In this document: positions 46,725 to 55,824 of the stretch, piece by piece
Numbering within the stretch: the stretch's first letter is position 1
Layout of the letters: every line of letters starts with the position of its first letter
Assembly: GCF_004346225.1 (NCBI RefSeq)
Contig: NZ_SMAJ01000002.1
Span: 339,417 to 403,416, forward strand
Length of the DNA stretch: 64,000 nt
DNA from: Paralcaligenes ureilyticus
Lineage (GTDB): Bacteria > Pseudomonadota > Gammaproteobacteria > Burkholderiales > Burkholderiaceae_B
Direction of reading: 5' to 3'
The notes under the pieces: generated by a model
Told to the model about the DNA's origin: nothing
What the model saw: the letters and a program-made list of their open reading frames with translations, nothing else
The model's database searches: none
Made by a program: the position numbers and the translations under genes

Positions 46725-47825
46725 ATGCGACACATTTGGAACCGAACTTTTTTCCTGGCATTATTGCCCATGCTGGCACTCGTATTTGGCCTGAACACCA
46801 ATGCGTATAGCAGCACAAACGGCAATACGTCCAGCAGCGCGACGCATCACGTTAAAAAGAAGTTTTCCACACACGCAAAAACCAAAGCCAAAACCAAAAA
46901 AGCCGCCCACCGCACAGTCGCTGTACGCAAAACCCATGTTTCCCGCCACCATCGGCATTCCAGCCGTCGAATCGCCACCCGTATTCCGCATGTCCATCGT
47001 GTAGCGCTAAGCCCCAGTTCGGACACCTCGGTACAGCGCTACGCACCTTCTCATCCCGAGGCACAGATCAAGCACGCAGCGCTCCAATCTGAAGTGGCCT
47101 ATGTGCAGGATATGGAAAACTCCACCGTCCTTTATCAAAAAAATAGCGACGAAGTTCGGCCCATCGCCTCGATCTCCAAGCTCATGACCGCGCTCATTAT
47201 TGCCGAAGCGCACCAACCTCTGGGCGACAAACTGACAATCACCGAAGACGACGTCGATCGCCTGCGGCACTCGCGCTCGCGCCTGACGGTAGGCACCGAA
47301 CTCAGCCGCGCCGACATGCTGCACCTGGCATTGATGTCCTCCGAGAACCGCGCCGCTCATGCCCTGGCCCGCAATTACCCTGGCGGCATACCCGCTTTCG
47401 TACGCGCCATGAACGACAAGGCCCGCGCACTGGGTATGCGCCAAACGCATTTCATCGAGCCTACCGGGCTATCCAGCTCCAACGTCTCAACCCCGCGTGA
47501 CCTCGTCAAACTTCTGGTTGCCGTCAGCAAACAGCCGCTGATCCATCGCTTCACCACCGACGACCATTATGAAGTAGCTGTCGGCCGTCGCCGCCAGTTA
47601 TTCAATAATACCAACCGGCTCATTCGCAGCCCCGACTGGGATATCCAGATATCCAAAACCGGCTTTATCAATGAAGCCGGCGAATGCCTGGTAATGCTGA
47701 CCAAAATCGACCGCCGCGAAGTCGCCATCATCTTGTTGAACTCCAGCGGACGCTACTCACGCTTTGGCGACGCAGTGCGCCTGCGTAACCTGGTCGAACG
47801 CGAAACCAACCTGGCCATGATGTAA
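46725..47825 (+). CDS. pbpG: D-alanyl-D-alanine endopeptidase, PBP7/PbpG-like (S11)
   Basis: Low-molecular-mass penicillin-binding protein of 366 residues that trims peptidoglycan cross-links. An N-terminal signal/anchor (FLALLPMLALVFGLN) is followed by a very basic Lys/His/Arg-rich stretch near 44-95, then the S11 domain. The catalytic triad motifs are SISKLM (SxxK, about 148-151), SEN (about 205-207) and KTG (about 310-312). Start ATG 46725. The polybasic linker is unusual and may bind the wall or DNA/RNA-like polyanions. Two regulatory palindromes lie upstream. Confidence 0.9.
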   Translation: MRHIWNRTFFLALLPMLALVFGLNTNAYSSTNGNTSSSATHHVKKKFSTHAKTKAKTKKAAHRTVAVRKTHVSRHHRHSSRRIATRIPHVHRVALSPSSDTSVQRYAPSHPEAQIKHAALQSEVAYVQDMENSTVLYQKNSDEVRPIASISKLMTALIIAEAHQPLGDKLTITEDDVDRLRHSRSRLTVGTELSRADMLHLALMSSENRAAHALARNYPGGIPAFVRAMNDKARALGMRQTHFIEPTGLSSSNVSTPRDLVKLLVAVSKQPLIHRFTTDDHYEVAVGRRRQLFNNTNRLIRSPDWDIQISKTGFINEAGECLVMLTKIDRREVAIILLNSSGRYSRFGDAVRLRNLVERETNLAMM

Positions 47826-47861
47826 GCTAAGAGGTTCTCTCCAGCATGGCGCCGCGTTTTC

Positions 47862-48653
47862 ATGTGCATTGCGTATATAGCCATTCACACCCATCCGGAC
47901 TGGCCGCTGTTCATCGCGGCCAACCGCGATGAATTCCATCAACGCCCCAGTATCCCTGCGGCCCCTTGGGCCGAACACCCAAACGTAATTGCCGGCATTG
48001 ATTGCCAGGCCGGAGGCACTTGGCTTGGCATTACCCGACAGGGGCGTTTTGCCTTGCTGACCAATTACCGCGACCCGGGGCATATCCTGGCCAATGCGCC
48101 TTCGCGCGGCAAGCTGACCAGCGACTACCTGACCCAGAACCAGCCGGCGCAGCGTTATGCGCAAAACATAGCGGATAAGGCAACGGCGTATAACGGCTTC
48201 AACCTTATCGTCGGCGATCTGCGGCAGACTTACTACGTGGGTAATCGTGATGCCGGCATAGCCGCCCGCCTGCTCGCGCCGGGCCGGCACGTGCTATCGA
48301 ACCATCTGCTTGACACGCCCTGGCCCAAGGCGGAGCGTCTGCGTCAAGCGCTTGACCGATTCCCGCTGGATCAGCTGGAACAGTCGCTCGCAACAGTATT
48401 CAATGTATTGAAAGACACAACGCAGGCGGAAGATCACGCCCTGCCCAACACCGGCCTGCCACAAGAACGGGAACGCTTGTTAAGCAGCCCATTTATTGTC
48501 AGCCCGAACTACGGAACGCGCTGCTCCACGGTTATTGCCGTGCATGCCAGCGGGCGCGCCCTGTTGAGCGAAATTAGCTATGGCTCGACAGGCCTGGCCA
48601 CGCAGCGCCACGACTGGCCGTTTATGGTGGAAGACACGGCGACCACCCTTTAA
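47862..48653 (+). CDS. NRDE (TANGO2-like) family protein
   Basis: Protein of 263 residues starting MCIAYIAI with the conserved Cys2, and AANRDEFHQRPS, the signature that names the family. TWLGITRQGRFALLTNYRDP and LVGDL-like GNLIVGDLRQTYY segments follow. Cys2 after Met suggests an N-terminal nucleophile fold. The function of bacterial members is unknown; eukaryotic TANGO2 affects secretion and heme handling. Follows pbpG by 36 nt and could be co-transcribed. Confidence 0.9.
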   Translation: MCIAYIAIHTHPDWPLFIAANRDEFHQRPSIPAAPWAEHPNVIAGIDCQAGGTWLGITRQGRFALLTNYRDPGHILANAPSRGKLTSDYLTQNQPAQRYAQNIADKATAYNGFNLIVGDLRQTYYVGNRDAGIAARLLAPGRHVLSNHLLDTPWPKAERLRQALDRFPLDQLEQSLATVFNVLKDTTQAEDHALPNTGLPQERERLLSSPFIVSPNYGTRCSTVIAVHASGRALLSEISYGSTGLATQRHDWPFMVEDTATTL

Positions 48654-48656
48654 ATT

Positions 48657-48740
48657 GTAGTGGCAGCCCTTGTGGCTGCCATTTACGAATCAACCGGCAC
48701 CTTGTTTAGCAAACATGGCAGCCACAAGGACTGCCGCTAC
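48657..48740. repeat. REP pair (GGCAGCC subtype), inverted
   Basis: Copies at 48657-48680 (plus) and 48717-48740 (minus), facing, with 36 nt between, the same layout as 44567-44650. The second copy has one stem change (AAGGACTGCC). Confidence 0.87.
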
Positions 48741-48835
48741 AAAAGCATCGCGGCCGCCGCGCTTTGGCCCCCAATCAGAAAACACCGATCAAAGAGCCTA
48801 AAATAAACATCAAGCGCCAATCTGGAGAAAAAATA

Positions 48836-49348
48836 ATGTACACGCACACATCGTATCGGCCTGTTCAGAAAGCGACTTTGCGGGCGGCTTCAACACCTGC
48901 CATCCAATCCGCAGCAAAATCGGCATCGCAACCCGTCGTGCGATTCATGTTATTTGCCGCCATCCTGCTTATCGGAGCATTCGTCTACACGCAGGCTCAT
49001 GCAGAACTGCCTCCATTGCAGCATCAGGGGTCGGCTGATTACGTCAGCGGCGGCATAGGAATTGACGAATCCACCGCCTTCAAGGCGGCCATGTCGCAAT
49101 TCCCGCTGGCGCTAACCTTTGCCAGCAACCACGACGGCAAAGCAGAATATGTGTCGGACGTACAAGTAGTCATACGCGACGGCCAGAACAACAACGTATT
49201 GAACGTGGCCTCTGAAGGGCCTTACTTCCTGGCCCGCCTGCCTGCAGGAAAGTACGAAGTTTTTGCTACCTACCAGGGCCAGACACAGTCACGCAAGGCG
49301 GATATCGGTAGCAAAGGCACCGCGGAATTGACGTTCGAGTGGAAATGA
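48836..49348 (+). CDS. Small exported protein, unknown function
   Basis: Protein of 170 residues. ATG 48836 follows TGGAG; the frame is open to 48764. A positively charged start and a hydrophobic segment near 35-60 (FMLFAAILLIGAFVYTQAHA) form a signal peptide or anchor with AHA cleavage. The mature part reads DVQVVIRDGQNNNVLNVAS and LARLPAGKYEVFATYQGQTQ, a carboxypeptidase-regulatory-like or prealbumin-like beta fold. No function recognised. Lies between a REP pair and a convergent esterase gene. Confidence 0.8.
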   Translation: MYTHTSYRPVQKATLRAASTPAIQSAAKSASQPVVRFMLFAAILLIGAFVYTQAHAELPPLQHQGSADYVSGGIGIDESTAFKAAMSQFPLALTFASNHDGKAEYVSDVQVVIRDGQNNNVLNVASEGPYFLARLPAGKYEVFATYQGQTQSRKADIGSKGTAELTFEWK

Positions 49349-49377
49349 TATTGGATGGCAAAACCCCACCGCAAACC

Positions 49378-50127
49378 TCAATGCAAGGTTCGACGGTCAA
49401 CCTGCCCACCACCGGAATGACCCTGATCGCCCGTTTGATCGTCGGCCGTCAATTCTCCCAGCGCGGCTTCCCAGCGGCGCAACGGGACGCAGGTTTGCAA
49501 TCGGTATATGGCCTGGTCGATCAGCGCCACGTGCAATTCGTGGCCAACTGTGGAGGCTATATCCAGGGTAGCGTCGCCGCGTAATTCAGCCAGGCGGGCA
49601 TGAGCGGCCCTGGCGTGGCTAACCGGAATCAGTGTGTCGTCGGCGCCATGCAGAAGATGCAAGGTCGTGGCGGCGGGAGCCATTTCGGGCAGGCTGGCAT
49701 AGCGCCCTGAAAAGGCCAATACCCGTCCTGCCAGATCAGCATGCTGCACGCTTGCCTCGAGCACCATCGTCGCGCCGTAAGAGAAACCGGCCAATGCGGT
49801 TTGCTCGTTGGACAGGCCGTACTGCGCCTGAAGCCGTCTGATTTGCGTAATCAGGTCAGGCAAGGCTCGCGCCACGCCCGCCGCAAGGCGGGCCTCACCC
49901 AAATCGCCGGATTCAAGCCAGTGATAGGCATTGTCGCCCAGACGCACCGGCCCGCAAGGCAAAACGACCAAGGCATTGGCAAACACTTTTTTTATAGCCT
50001 GGGCCAGCGGCAGCAACTGCTGCGGGCCGGCCGCCTCGCCATGCAAAAGCACAAACAATTGCTGAGGCTTGCCTTGTTCGGGCGAGAAAATCAATGGATC
50101 AGGAGAGCGTGGTTCAAGTATAGACAT
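49378..50127 (-). CDS. Alpha/beta-hydrolase esterase (YpfH/carboxylesterase 2 family)
   Basis: Serine hydrolase of 249 residues. ATG at 50127 chosen; an ATG at 50142 adds five residues. Nucleophile elbow GFSYGAT, the strand LFVLLHGEAAG and the late acid and His in LLHGADDTLIPVSHAR and STVGHELHV give the triad. Close in layout to E. coli YpfH. Convergent with the preceding exported protein. Confidence 0.9.
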   Translation of the reverse strand: MSILEPRSPDPLIFSPEQGKPQQLFVLLHGEAAGPQQLLPLAQAIKKVFANALVVLPCGPVRLGDNAYHWLESGDLGEARLAAGVARALPDLITQIRRLQAQYGLSNEQTALAGFSYGATMVLEASVQHADLAGRVLAFSGRYASLPEMAPAATTLHLLHGADDTLIPVSHARAAHARLAELRGDATLDIASTVGHELHVALIDQAIYRLQTCVPLRRWEAALGELTADDQTGDQGHSGGGQVDRRTLH

Positions 50128-50250
50128 GGTCCAATGGTTCAATCTGCAAACCGTTCAAATCGAAAAAATCAGTCCTGATAATACACATTCCTGGGCCAAC
50201 CTTCATCCTCCGGATCAACAACGCCGCCGAGCCCCGGGCGGGGCCACGAT

Positions 50251-53016
50251 TTACTGCCATCCGTAGCGGCGGTCGTACACACCCTTCATCAACTGCACCA
50301 GGCCCATATACCCCAGCAAAATCAGCAGCATCCATGGGAAATAGCCCAGCGGCAGCGCCTGCAGCTTGAAGTAATTGGCCATAGGGCCCATGGGCAGAAA
50401 AATCCCCACCGCGGCAATCACGGCCGTCATCACAAGCAGCGGCCAGGAGGCCCGGCTCTGGATGAATGGGATTTTGCGCGTGCGCAGCATATGCACCACC
50501 AGCGTCTGCGTCAGCAACCCCTCGACAAACCAGCCCGACTGAAACAAAGTCTGGTGTTCGGGCGAGTTGGCAGCGAAAATAAACCACATGAGCGCAAACG
50601 TGGCTATATCAAAAATGGAGCTCAACGGGCCAAAAAATATCATGAAGCGGCCCAAGCCCTCGGCGTTCCATTTTTGCGGCTTGGACAACAGTTCTTCGTC
50701 GACATTATCGAAAGGAATAACGATCTGCGAAATATCGTACAGCAGGTTCTGCACCAGCAAATGAATGGGCAGCATGGGCAGAAATGGCAAAAAGGCGCTG
50801 GCTACCAGCACCGAAAATACGTTGCCGAAATTCGAGCTCGCCGTCATTTTGATGTACTTGAGCATGTTGGCAAAGGTTTTGCGGCCTTCGATCACACCCT
50901 CTTCAAGCACCATCAGGCTCTTTTCAAGCAAGATGATATCGGCCGCCTCCTTGGCGATATCCACGGCCGAGTCCACCGAGATGCCGATATCGGCGGCGCG
51001 CAGCGCCGTCGCGTCATTGATGCCATCGCCCATGAACCCCACCACATGGCCATGACTGCGCAAAACGCGCACGATGCGTTCCTTTTGCGCCGGCGAAAGC
51101 TTGGCGAAAATTGTCGTATTGGCAGCGGCTTCCATAAGCTGTTCATCACTGAACTCATCGATGGCGTGGCCCATAAGCACGCCCTTGATATCCAGGCCTA
51201 CCTCTTTGCACACTTTCAGCGTGACCAGCTCATTGTCGCCAGTCAAAACCTTGACCTCGATGCCGCTGTTCTTCAGGGCTTGCAAGGCCGGCCGCGTGGT
51301 TTCTTTGGGAGGATCCAGGAACGCCATGTATCCCATCAACGTCAGATCGGCTTCATCGGCCACGCCATACACCGATCGTGTCGGCGGCAGATCCTTGCTG
51401 GCCACTGCCATCACGCGCAAACCTTCCAGATTCAGCTTGGTCGTGATCTGACGAATATTCTCCAGCCACTCAAGGCTCAAGGGCTCGGTCTGGCCGCCAT
51501 TGCGCACATGAGTGCAAGCCGCCAGCACTTCCTCCAGGGCGCCCTTGCAAATAAGCTCGTGATGGTCTTCACGCTCGCTGACCACCACCGACATGCGGCG
51601 GCGTACGAAGTCGAAGGGTATCTCATCGACCTTGCGGAAATTATGCGCCAGATTCAACTCCTGGCGCAGCTCGGCATGATCGAGCACCGCCACATCCAGC
51701 AGGTTCTTCAGGCCTGTCTGGTAGTAGCTGTTCAAGTACGCCATCTCCAGCACTTGGTCGTCGGGCTGGCCGAAGATATCGGTGTGCCGTTCCAGCACAA
51801 TCCGGTCCTGGGTCAAAGTACCCGTTTTATCGGTGCAAAGTATGTCCATGGCGCCAAAATTCTGGATTGCCTCCAGACGCTTGACGATCACCTTCTTGCG
51901 CGACAGAACCACCGCGCCCTTGGCCAGAGTCGAAGTCACAATCATGGGCAGCATTTCCGGCGTCAGGCCCACTGCAATCGACAAGGCAAACAAGGCGGCT
52001 TCGACCCAATCGCCCTTGGTAAAGCCATTCAGCAACAAAACCAGCGGAGTCATGATCGACATGAAACGAATCAGCAGCCAGCTGACTTTGTTCACGCCCG
52101 ACTGAAACTGGGTGGGCTCTTGATCGGCCGCCGTCACCCGCTCGGCCAAAGCGCCGAAATAAGTCTGATTGGCCGTACTGATAACAATCGATATCGCCGA
52201 CCCGCTTATCACCGTGCTGCCCATAAAGCACAAGTTCTCAAGCTCCAGGGGATTGGTCACCGAGGCATCGCTTTGCTGGGGAAATTTTTCAACCGGCAGG
52301 GACTCCCCTGTCAGAGCCGACTGACTGATGAACAAGTCCTTGGCGCCGAATATGCGCAAATCGGCAGGCACCATATCGCCCGCTGAAAGCAGCACAATGT
52401 CGCCCGGCACCAGCATTTTTATGGGCAGCTCGGTCTTGCGCGGGTTGCGTGGATGCAAACGCACCCCAAAAAACTGCTCGGCCTCGACGGCCGCTGTCTG
52501 CGCCGGATCGCGGCGCAAAACAGTGGCGGTATTGCTGACCATCTCTTTGAGTTTTTCGGCCGCGGTGTTGGAGCGCTTTTCCTGCACAAAACGCAGCAAG
52601 GTCGACACCACCACCATGGTGCCAATGACCGTAGTGCCTTTCATGTCGCTGGTCAGATACGAAATCAGGGCCAGCACCGTCAAAAGCAAATTGAATGGAT
52701 TGCGATAGCACAACCACAAATGCTCCCACCAGGGCATGGGCTTTTCGTGCGCAATTTCGTTCGGACCCAGTTCTTCGCGCTTTGCATCGGCCTGAGCCTG
52801 GCTCAGACCATCTTGGTGCGACTCCAGATCACCCAATACGGCATCAGGCGTAGCCCGCGACATTTCGACCAAATAAGCAGACAAGCGATCAGGCACTTTT
52901 TCGCCCACGGCCGAGCCGCGCAAAAAATCCAGAAAAGCCAGGCGGCGAAACTGTCGGGCCGGCAGGCCCTTATTGGCCAGCGCCAGCAGGCGCTGCTTGA
53001 GAAAACTTAAATTCAT
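50251..53016 (-). CDS. mgtA: Magnesium-translocating P-type ATPase
   Basis: MgtA-type P-ATPase of 921 residues importing Mg2+. Actuator TGES (SALTGESLPVEKF), phosphorylation Asp in CTDKTGTLTQDR, and the hinge GDGINDATALRAADIGISV are complete. The N-terminal domain ends with GPNEIAHEKPMPWWEHLW. Ten membrane helices are expected and the C-terminus (MGLVQLMKGVYDRRYGW) is typical. The start at 53016 is clear. The upstream 600 nt may hold a Mg-sensing leader, though none is recognised. Confidence 0.95.
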   Translation of the reverse strand: MNLSFLKQRLLALANKGLPARQFRRLAFLDFLRGSAVGEKVPDRLSAYLVEMSRATPDAVLGDLESHQDGLSQAQADAKREELGPNEIAHEKPMPWWEHLWLCYRNPFNLLLTVLALISYLTSDMKGTTVIGTMVVVSTLLRFVQEKRSNTAAEKLKEMVSNTATVLRRDPAQTAAVEAEQFFGVRLHPRNPRKTELPIKMLVPGDIVLLSAGDMVPADLRIFGAKDLFISQSALTGESLPVEKFPQQSDASVTNPLELENLCFMGSTVISGSAISIVISTANQTYFGALAERVTAADQEPTQFQSGVNKVSWLLIRFMSIMTPLVLLLNGFTKGDWVEAALFALSIAVGLTPEMLPMIVTSTLAKGAVVLSRKKVIVKRLEAIQNFGAMDILCTDKTGTLTQDRIVLERHTDIFGQPDDQVLEMAYLNSYYQTGLKNLLDVAVLDHAELRQELNLAHNFRKVDEIPFDFVRRRMSVVVSEREDHHELICKGALEEVLAACTHVRNGGQTEPLSLEWLENIRQITTKLNLEGLRVMAVASKDLPPTRSVYGVADEADLTLMGYMAFLDPPKETTRPALQALKNSGIEVKVLTGDNELVTLKVCKEVGLDIKGVLMGHAIDEFSDEQLMEAAANTTIFAKLSPAQKERIVRVLRSHGHVVGFMGDGINDATALRAADIGISVDSAVDIAKEAADIILLEKSLMVLEEGVIEGRKTFANMLKYIKMTASSNFGNVFSVLVASAFLPFLPMLPIHLLVQNLLYDISQIVIPFDNVDEELLSKPQKWNAEGLGRFMIFFGPLSSIFDIATFALMWFIFAANSPEHQTLFQSGWFVEGLLTQTLVVHMLRTRKIPFIQSRASWPLLVMTAVIAAVGIFLPMGPMANYFKLQALPLGYFPWMLLILLGYMGLVQLMKGVYDRRYGWQ

Positions 53017-53406
53017 GATTCTTCCCTACTGGCCGAGCATGGGTATCGGCCACCATTCCGGACTCAACACTACCGTGCGAGGCCAGGGACAAAACGTTCA
53101 TCGCCATCCGGCGATCAAACCAGGGCAATAACATATCGTCCGCGAGCGCATCACGGCAAACAAGAAACAAGGGGAAAAGAAGAAATCAATGAAGCCGAAT
53201 GGCCCATCGATGCCGCTATCCGCCAGAAACAAGGGCAGCGGCAGAGGAGCTTATGGAAAAAACCTCGTCAGCTGCCGATGCAAGATCGACTACTACCCGA
53301 ATCACTATCCACAAGGGATCTCCCGTTCAAAAAGACTTGCGCACTATACCCCTGACAGGGGTCTATGGCAACACGCCTTGAAAATGAGGTGTTCCTGGGA
53401 CGATTT

Positions 53407-53475
53407 GGCAGCCACAAGGGCTGCCTCTACAAAAACGTGGCCGTAGCGGGTGTAGCGGCAGCCCTTGTGGCTGCC
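53407..53475. repeat. REP pair (GGCAGCC subtype), inverted
   Basis: Copies at 53407-53430 (minus) and 53452-53475 (plus), back to back with 21 nt between, in the mgtA-imuA gap. The arrangement equals that at 22642-22710. Confidence 0.87.
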
Positions 53476-53536
53476 ATTTCGCAAATATCCGATCGTGCCA
53501 CCCGTACATTCGCAAACCCATTTATCTTTCTATAAA

Positions 53537-53556
53537 TACTGTATGTTTATACAGTA
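53537..53556 (+). promoter_or_regulatory. LexA (SOS) box for imuA-imuB-dnaE2
   Basis: TACTGTATGTTTATACAGTA is a perfect CTGT-N8-ACAG SOS box with symmetric ends. It lies 56 nt before the imuA ATG, the usual position for repression of the mutasome operon. LexA itself is not in the window. Confidence 0.9.
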
Positions 53557-53612
53557 AAATAACCAAAACCAATCCACGCATCACGTCTACGGCCCAAGCA
53601 CCACTACGCCTT

Positions 53613-54347
53613 ATGAACGCATCCCCGCGATCCCCTGCCTTGCTGCACCCCGAGCGCATACACCCCGCCTTGTGGCGCGGGTCTCAGCTGGCCGGCGCGC
53701 GCCAGGCCATCATCCCTACCGGATTCGACCTCCTGGACCACGAACTCCCCAATCGAGGCTGGCCTGTCGGCACACTTATCGAGCTTATGCCGTGCCGGCC
53801 CGGCATCGGCGAGCTGCATCTGCTGCGCCCCGCCCTGACGCAGCTCGATTGCGACCGCTGCATCGCACTGCTCAGCCCCCCCTATATTCCCTATTTTCAC
53901 TGCTGGTTCAACTGGCAGCTCGGCAAACACCGCTTGTTATGGATCAAGGCCGAAACCGTCTTCGACAACCTTTGGTCGGCCGAGCAAATTCTAAAAAGCC
54001 AAGCCTGCGCCGCGCTGTTATGTTGGTCTACCTTTATCCGGCCCCAGGCGCTACGCCGCCTGCAATGGCTGGCCACGCAAACCGACACGCTGTTCATTCT
54101 GTTTCGCCCCCCTGCCGCCGCGCACCAGCCCAGCGCCGCGCCCCTGCGCCTGGCTCTCGAGCCCGCCATGCAAGGCCTGGCGGCATCCATACTCAAACGC
54201 CGCGGGCCGGCCTGCACAAACCCCATTCTTATCCCTCTTTACCCGGCGCGCACTCAAGCTGCAAGCCCTATGCCCCATGCCACTCTGGATCTCTCTTTAC
54301 TTGCCCACGCACAGTCTGGACGCGATCTTTCCCCATTGGCCAACTGA
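53613..54347 (+). CDS. imuA: ImuA, RecA-like accessory protein of the translesion mutasome
   Basis: ImuA (SulA/RecA-related) of 244 residues, which recruits and tunes ImuB and DnaE2. Visible segments: HPALWRGSQLAGARQAIIPT, PNRGWPVGTLIELMPCRPGIG where the usual RecA-like core begins, LLSPPYIPY and LLCWSTFIRPQALRRLQWLA. The P-loop is degenerate, as known for the family. ATG 53613 lies behind an SOS box. The 3' end overlaps imuB by 71 nt. Confidence 0.9.
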   Translation: MNASPRSPALLHPERIHPALWRGSQLAGARQAIIPTGFDLLDHELPNRGWPVGTLIELMPCRPGIGELHLLRPALTQLDCDRCIALLSPPYIPYFHCWFNWQLGKHRLLWIKAETVFDNLWSAEQILKSQACAALLCWSTFIRPQALRRLQWLATQTDTLFILFRPPAAAHQPSAAPLRLALEPAMQGLAASILKRRGPACTNPILIPLYPARTQAASPMPHATLDLSLLAHAQSGRDLSPLAN

Positions 54348-55806
54348 CACGCCGCTGGCGGCTATTTTGCTGCGGGAAAAAGTTTACGCATCCACACCGG
54401 CCGCCCAAGCCCTTGGGCTACAGACGGGCATGCGCCTGAGCACCGTGCTGGCTCTGGCTCCCGGCATCGCGTTGCGCGATGCCGACCCCGGCGCAGAATG
54501 CCAATATCTGCAACAGATCGCGCTAAGCCTATTGCAATACACGCCCTGCCTGGCGTTTTTCGACGCTCACACACTGGTGCTGGAGGTAAGCGCCAGCCTG
54601 CGCCTTTTTCAGGGGCCACGCGGCCTGTGGCGGCGGCTGACAGGCACCTTGAACACGCTAAGCGTTCAGGCCCGCATGGGAATGGCGCCCAGCGCCTGCG
54701 GCGCGACCCTGCTCGCCTGGCAAACCCAATCAAGACAGCGCCGCGTATTGCAAGCCTCTTCATTACGGCGCCGGCTCGATCCCCTGGCCGTCAGCCTGCT
54801 ACCCGCATCCAAAGCCTACACGCAATGGCTGCAGGGCATAGGCTGCCGATCATTGGCACAACTTCGTCAACTGCCGCGCAAAGGCTTGCAACAACGCAGC
54901 GAACCCGCGCTGGTTCACGGCCTGGATGCCGCCTACGGCACTATCGACGAATATTTCCAGTGGTTTGAAGCACCCACCCACTTCGGGCTGCGCCACGAAC
55001 TATCCCATCACATCGAACACGCCCAGGCCGTGCATCACGCGGCAGCCCGTCTCATCGAGCCGCTCTGCGGTTGGCTACAAACCAAACATGCCGCCGTATC
55101 CACGCTCTGCTTTAAGCTACACCACGAAAAGGGGCGGCACGCGCAAGCTCCCACCGAGCTGATACTGAAGCTATCCCAAGCGGCCTGGCAGCCCGATGAT
55201 TTTTTAACGGTCCTGGGCGAACAACTGCGCACCCTGACGCTAAACGCCCCCGTCATCGCGATCGAACTGAATGCCGCCACCATCGAACCCAGGCCGGGAC
55301 TTAGCCAAAGCCTGTTTCTCGAGCCCGCACAATGGGCGAGTCACGAGCGCCATCTGTTGGATCTTCTATGCGCGCGCCTGGGCACCGCGTGCGTACTGCA
55401 CGCCCAGCCCAATGCCGATTACCGCCCCGAGCAGGCCAACCGCTGGGTACCCGCCCTGGGCTCGCCCTCTCCAGGCGCCTCAGGCCGAGCCAAACGCGCT
55501 ACGCCGGGGCAAGCCCGCCTGGCCACACGCTGCACCTTGCCGAACATGCCTAGCCAAACGCGGCCATTTTGGCTGCTGTCCGCTCCACTCGCTCTGCAAA
55601 CCCACAACAATCGCCCTATTTACCAAGGTGCAAGCCTGCGTCTGATTCAAGGCCCCGAACGGATTGAAACCGGCTGGTGGAGTCAATCTGCACACGAGGC
55701 ACGCGATTACTTCATCGCTCAGGACCCCGGATATGCCCGCTACTGGATTTACCGGGAACGCGAAGTGCTGCAGGCCCACTGGTTTCTGCATGGTTTGTTC
55801 GCCTAG
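54277..55806 (+). CDS. imuB: ImuB, catalytically inactive Y-family polymerase-like protein
   Basis: Y-family polymerase homologue of 509 residues. It starts MPLWISLYLPTHSLDAIFP. In place of the catalytic SIDEAF motif it has TPCLAFFDAH and the metal-binding carboxylates are missing, as expected of ImuB, which acts as a beta-clamp-binding hub linking ImuA and DnaE2. The thumb and little-finger region follows (GLQQRSEPALVHGLDAAYG). Overlaps imuA by 71 nt and ends 18 nt before dnaE2. Confidence 0.93.
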   Translation: MPLWISLYLPTHSLDAIFPHWPTDTPLAAILLREKVYASTPAAQALGLQTGMRLSTVLALAPGIALRDADPGAECQYLQQIALSLLQYTPCLAFFDAHTLVLEVSASLRLFQGPRGLWRRLTGTLNTLSVQARMGMAPSACGATLLAWQTQSRQRRVLQASSLRRRLDPLAVSLLPASKAYTQWLQGIGCRSLAQLRQLPRKGLQQRSEPALVHGLDAAYGTIDEYFQWFEAPTHFGLRHELSHHIEHAQAVHHAAARLIEPLCGWLQTKHAAVSTLCFKLHHEKGRHAQAPTELILKLSQAAWQPDDFLTVLGEQLRTLTLNAPVIAIELNAATIEPRPGLSQSLFLEPAQWASHERHLLDLLCARLGTACVLHAQPNADYRPEQANRWVPALGSPSPGASGRAKRATPGQARLATRCTLPNMPSQTRPFWLLSAPLALQTHNNRPIYQGASLRLIQGPERIETGWWSQSAHEARDYFIAQDPGYARYWIYREREVLQAHWFLHGLFA

Positions 55807-55824
55807 ACCAAGCGGTCGTAATCT

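Larger units (their letters stand above)
53017..53612. other. Intergenic region between divergent mgtA and imuA
   Basis: About 600 nt. From 53017 to 53400 nothing is recognised: several short frames exist but no Shine-Dalgarno-supported gene. The part next to mgtA could carry an untranslated leader; I see no clear M-box or MgtL-like peptide. REP copies lie at 53407-53475 and an SOS box at 53537-53556. Confidence 0.6.

Noticed and set aside
50491..52386. A 631-codon open frame on the plus strand
   Set aside because: It lies antisense to mgtA, has no family features and is a product of high-GC codon bias in the real gene.
53189..53446. 85-codon frame in the mgtA-imuA gap
   Set aside because: It runs through a REP copy, has no family match and looks like chance.
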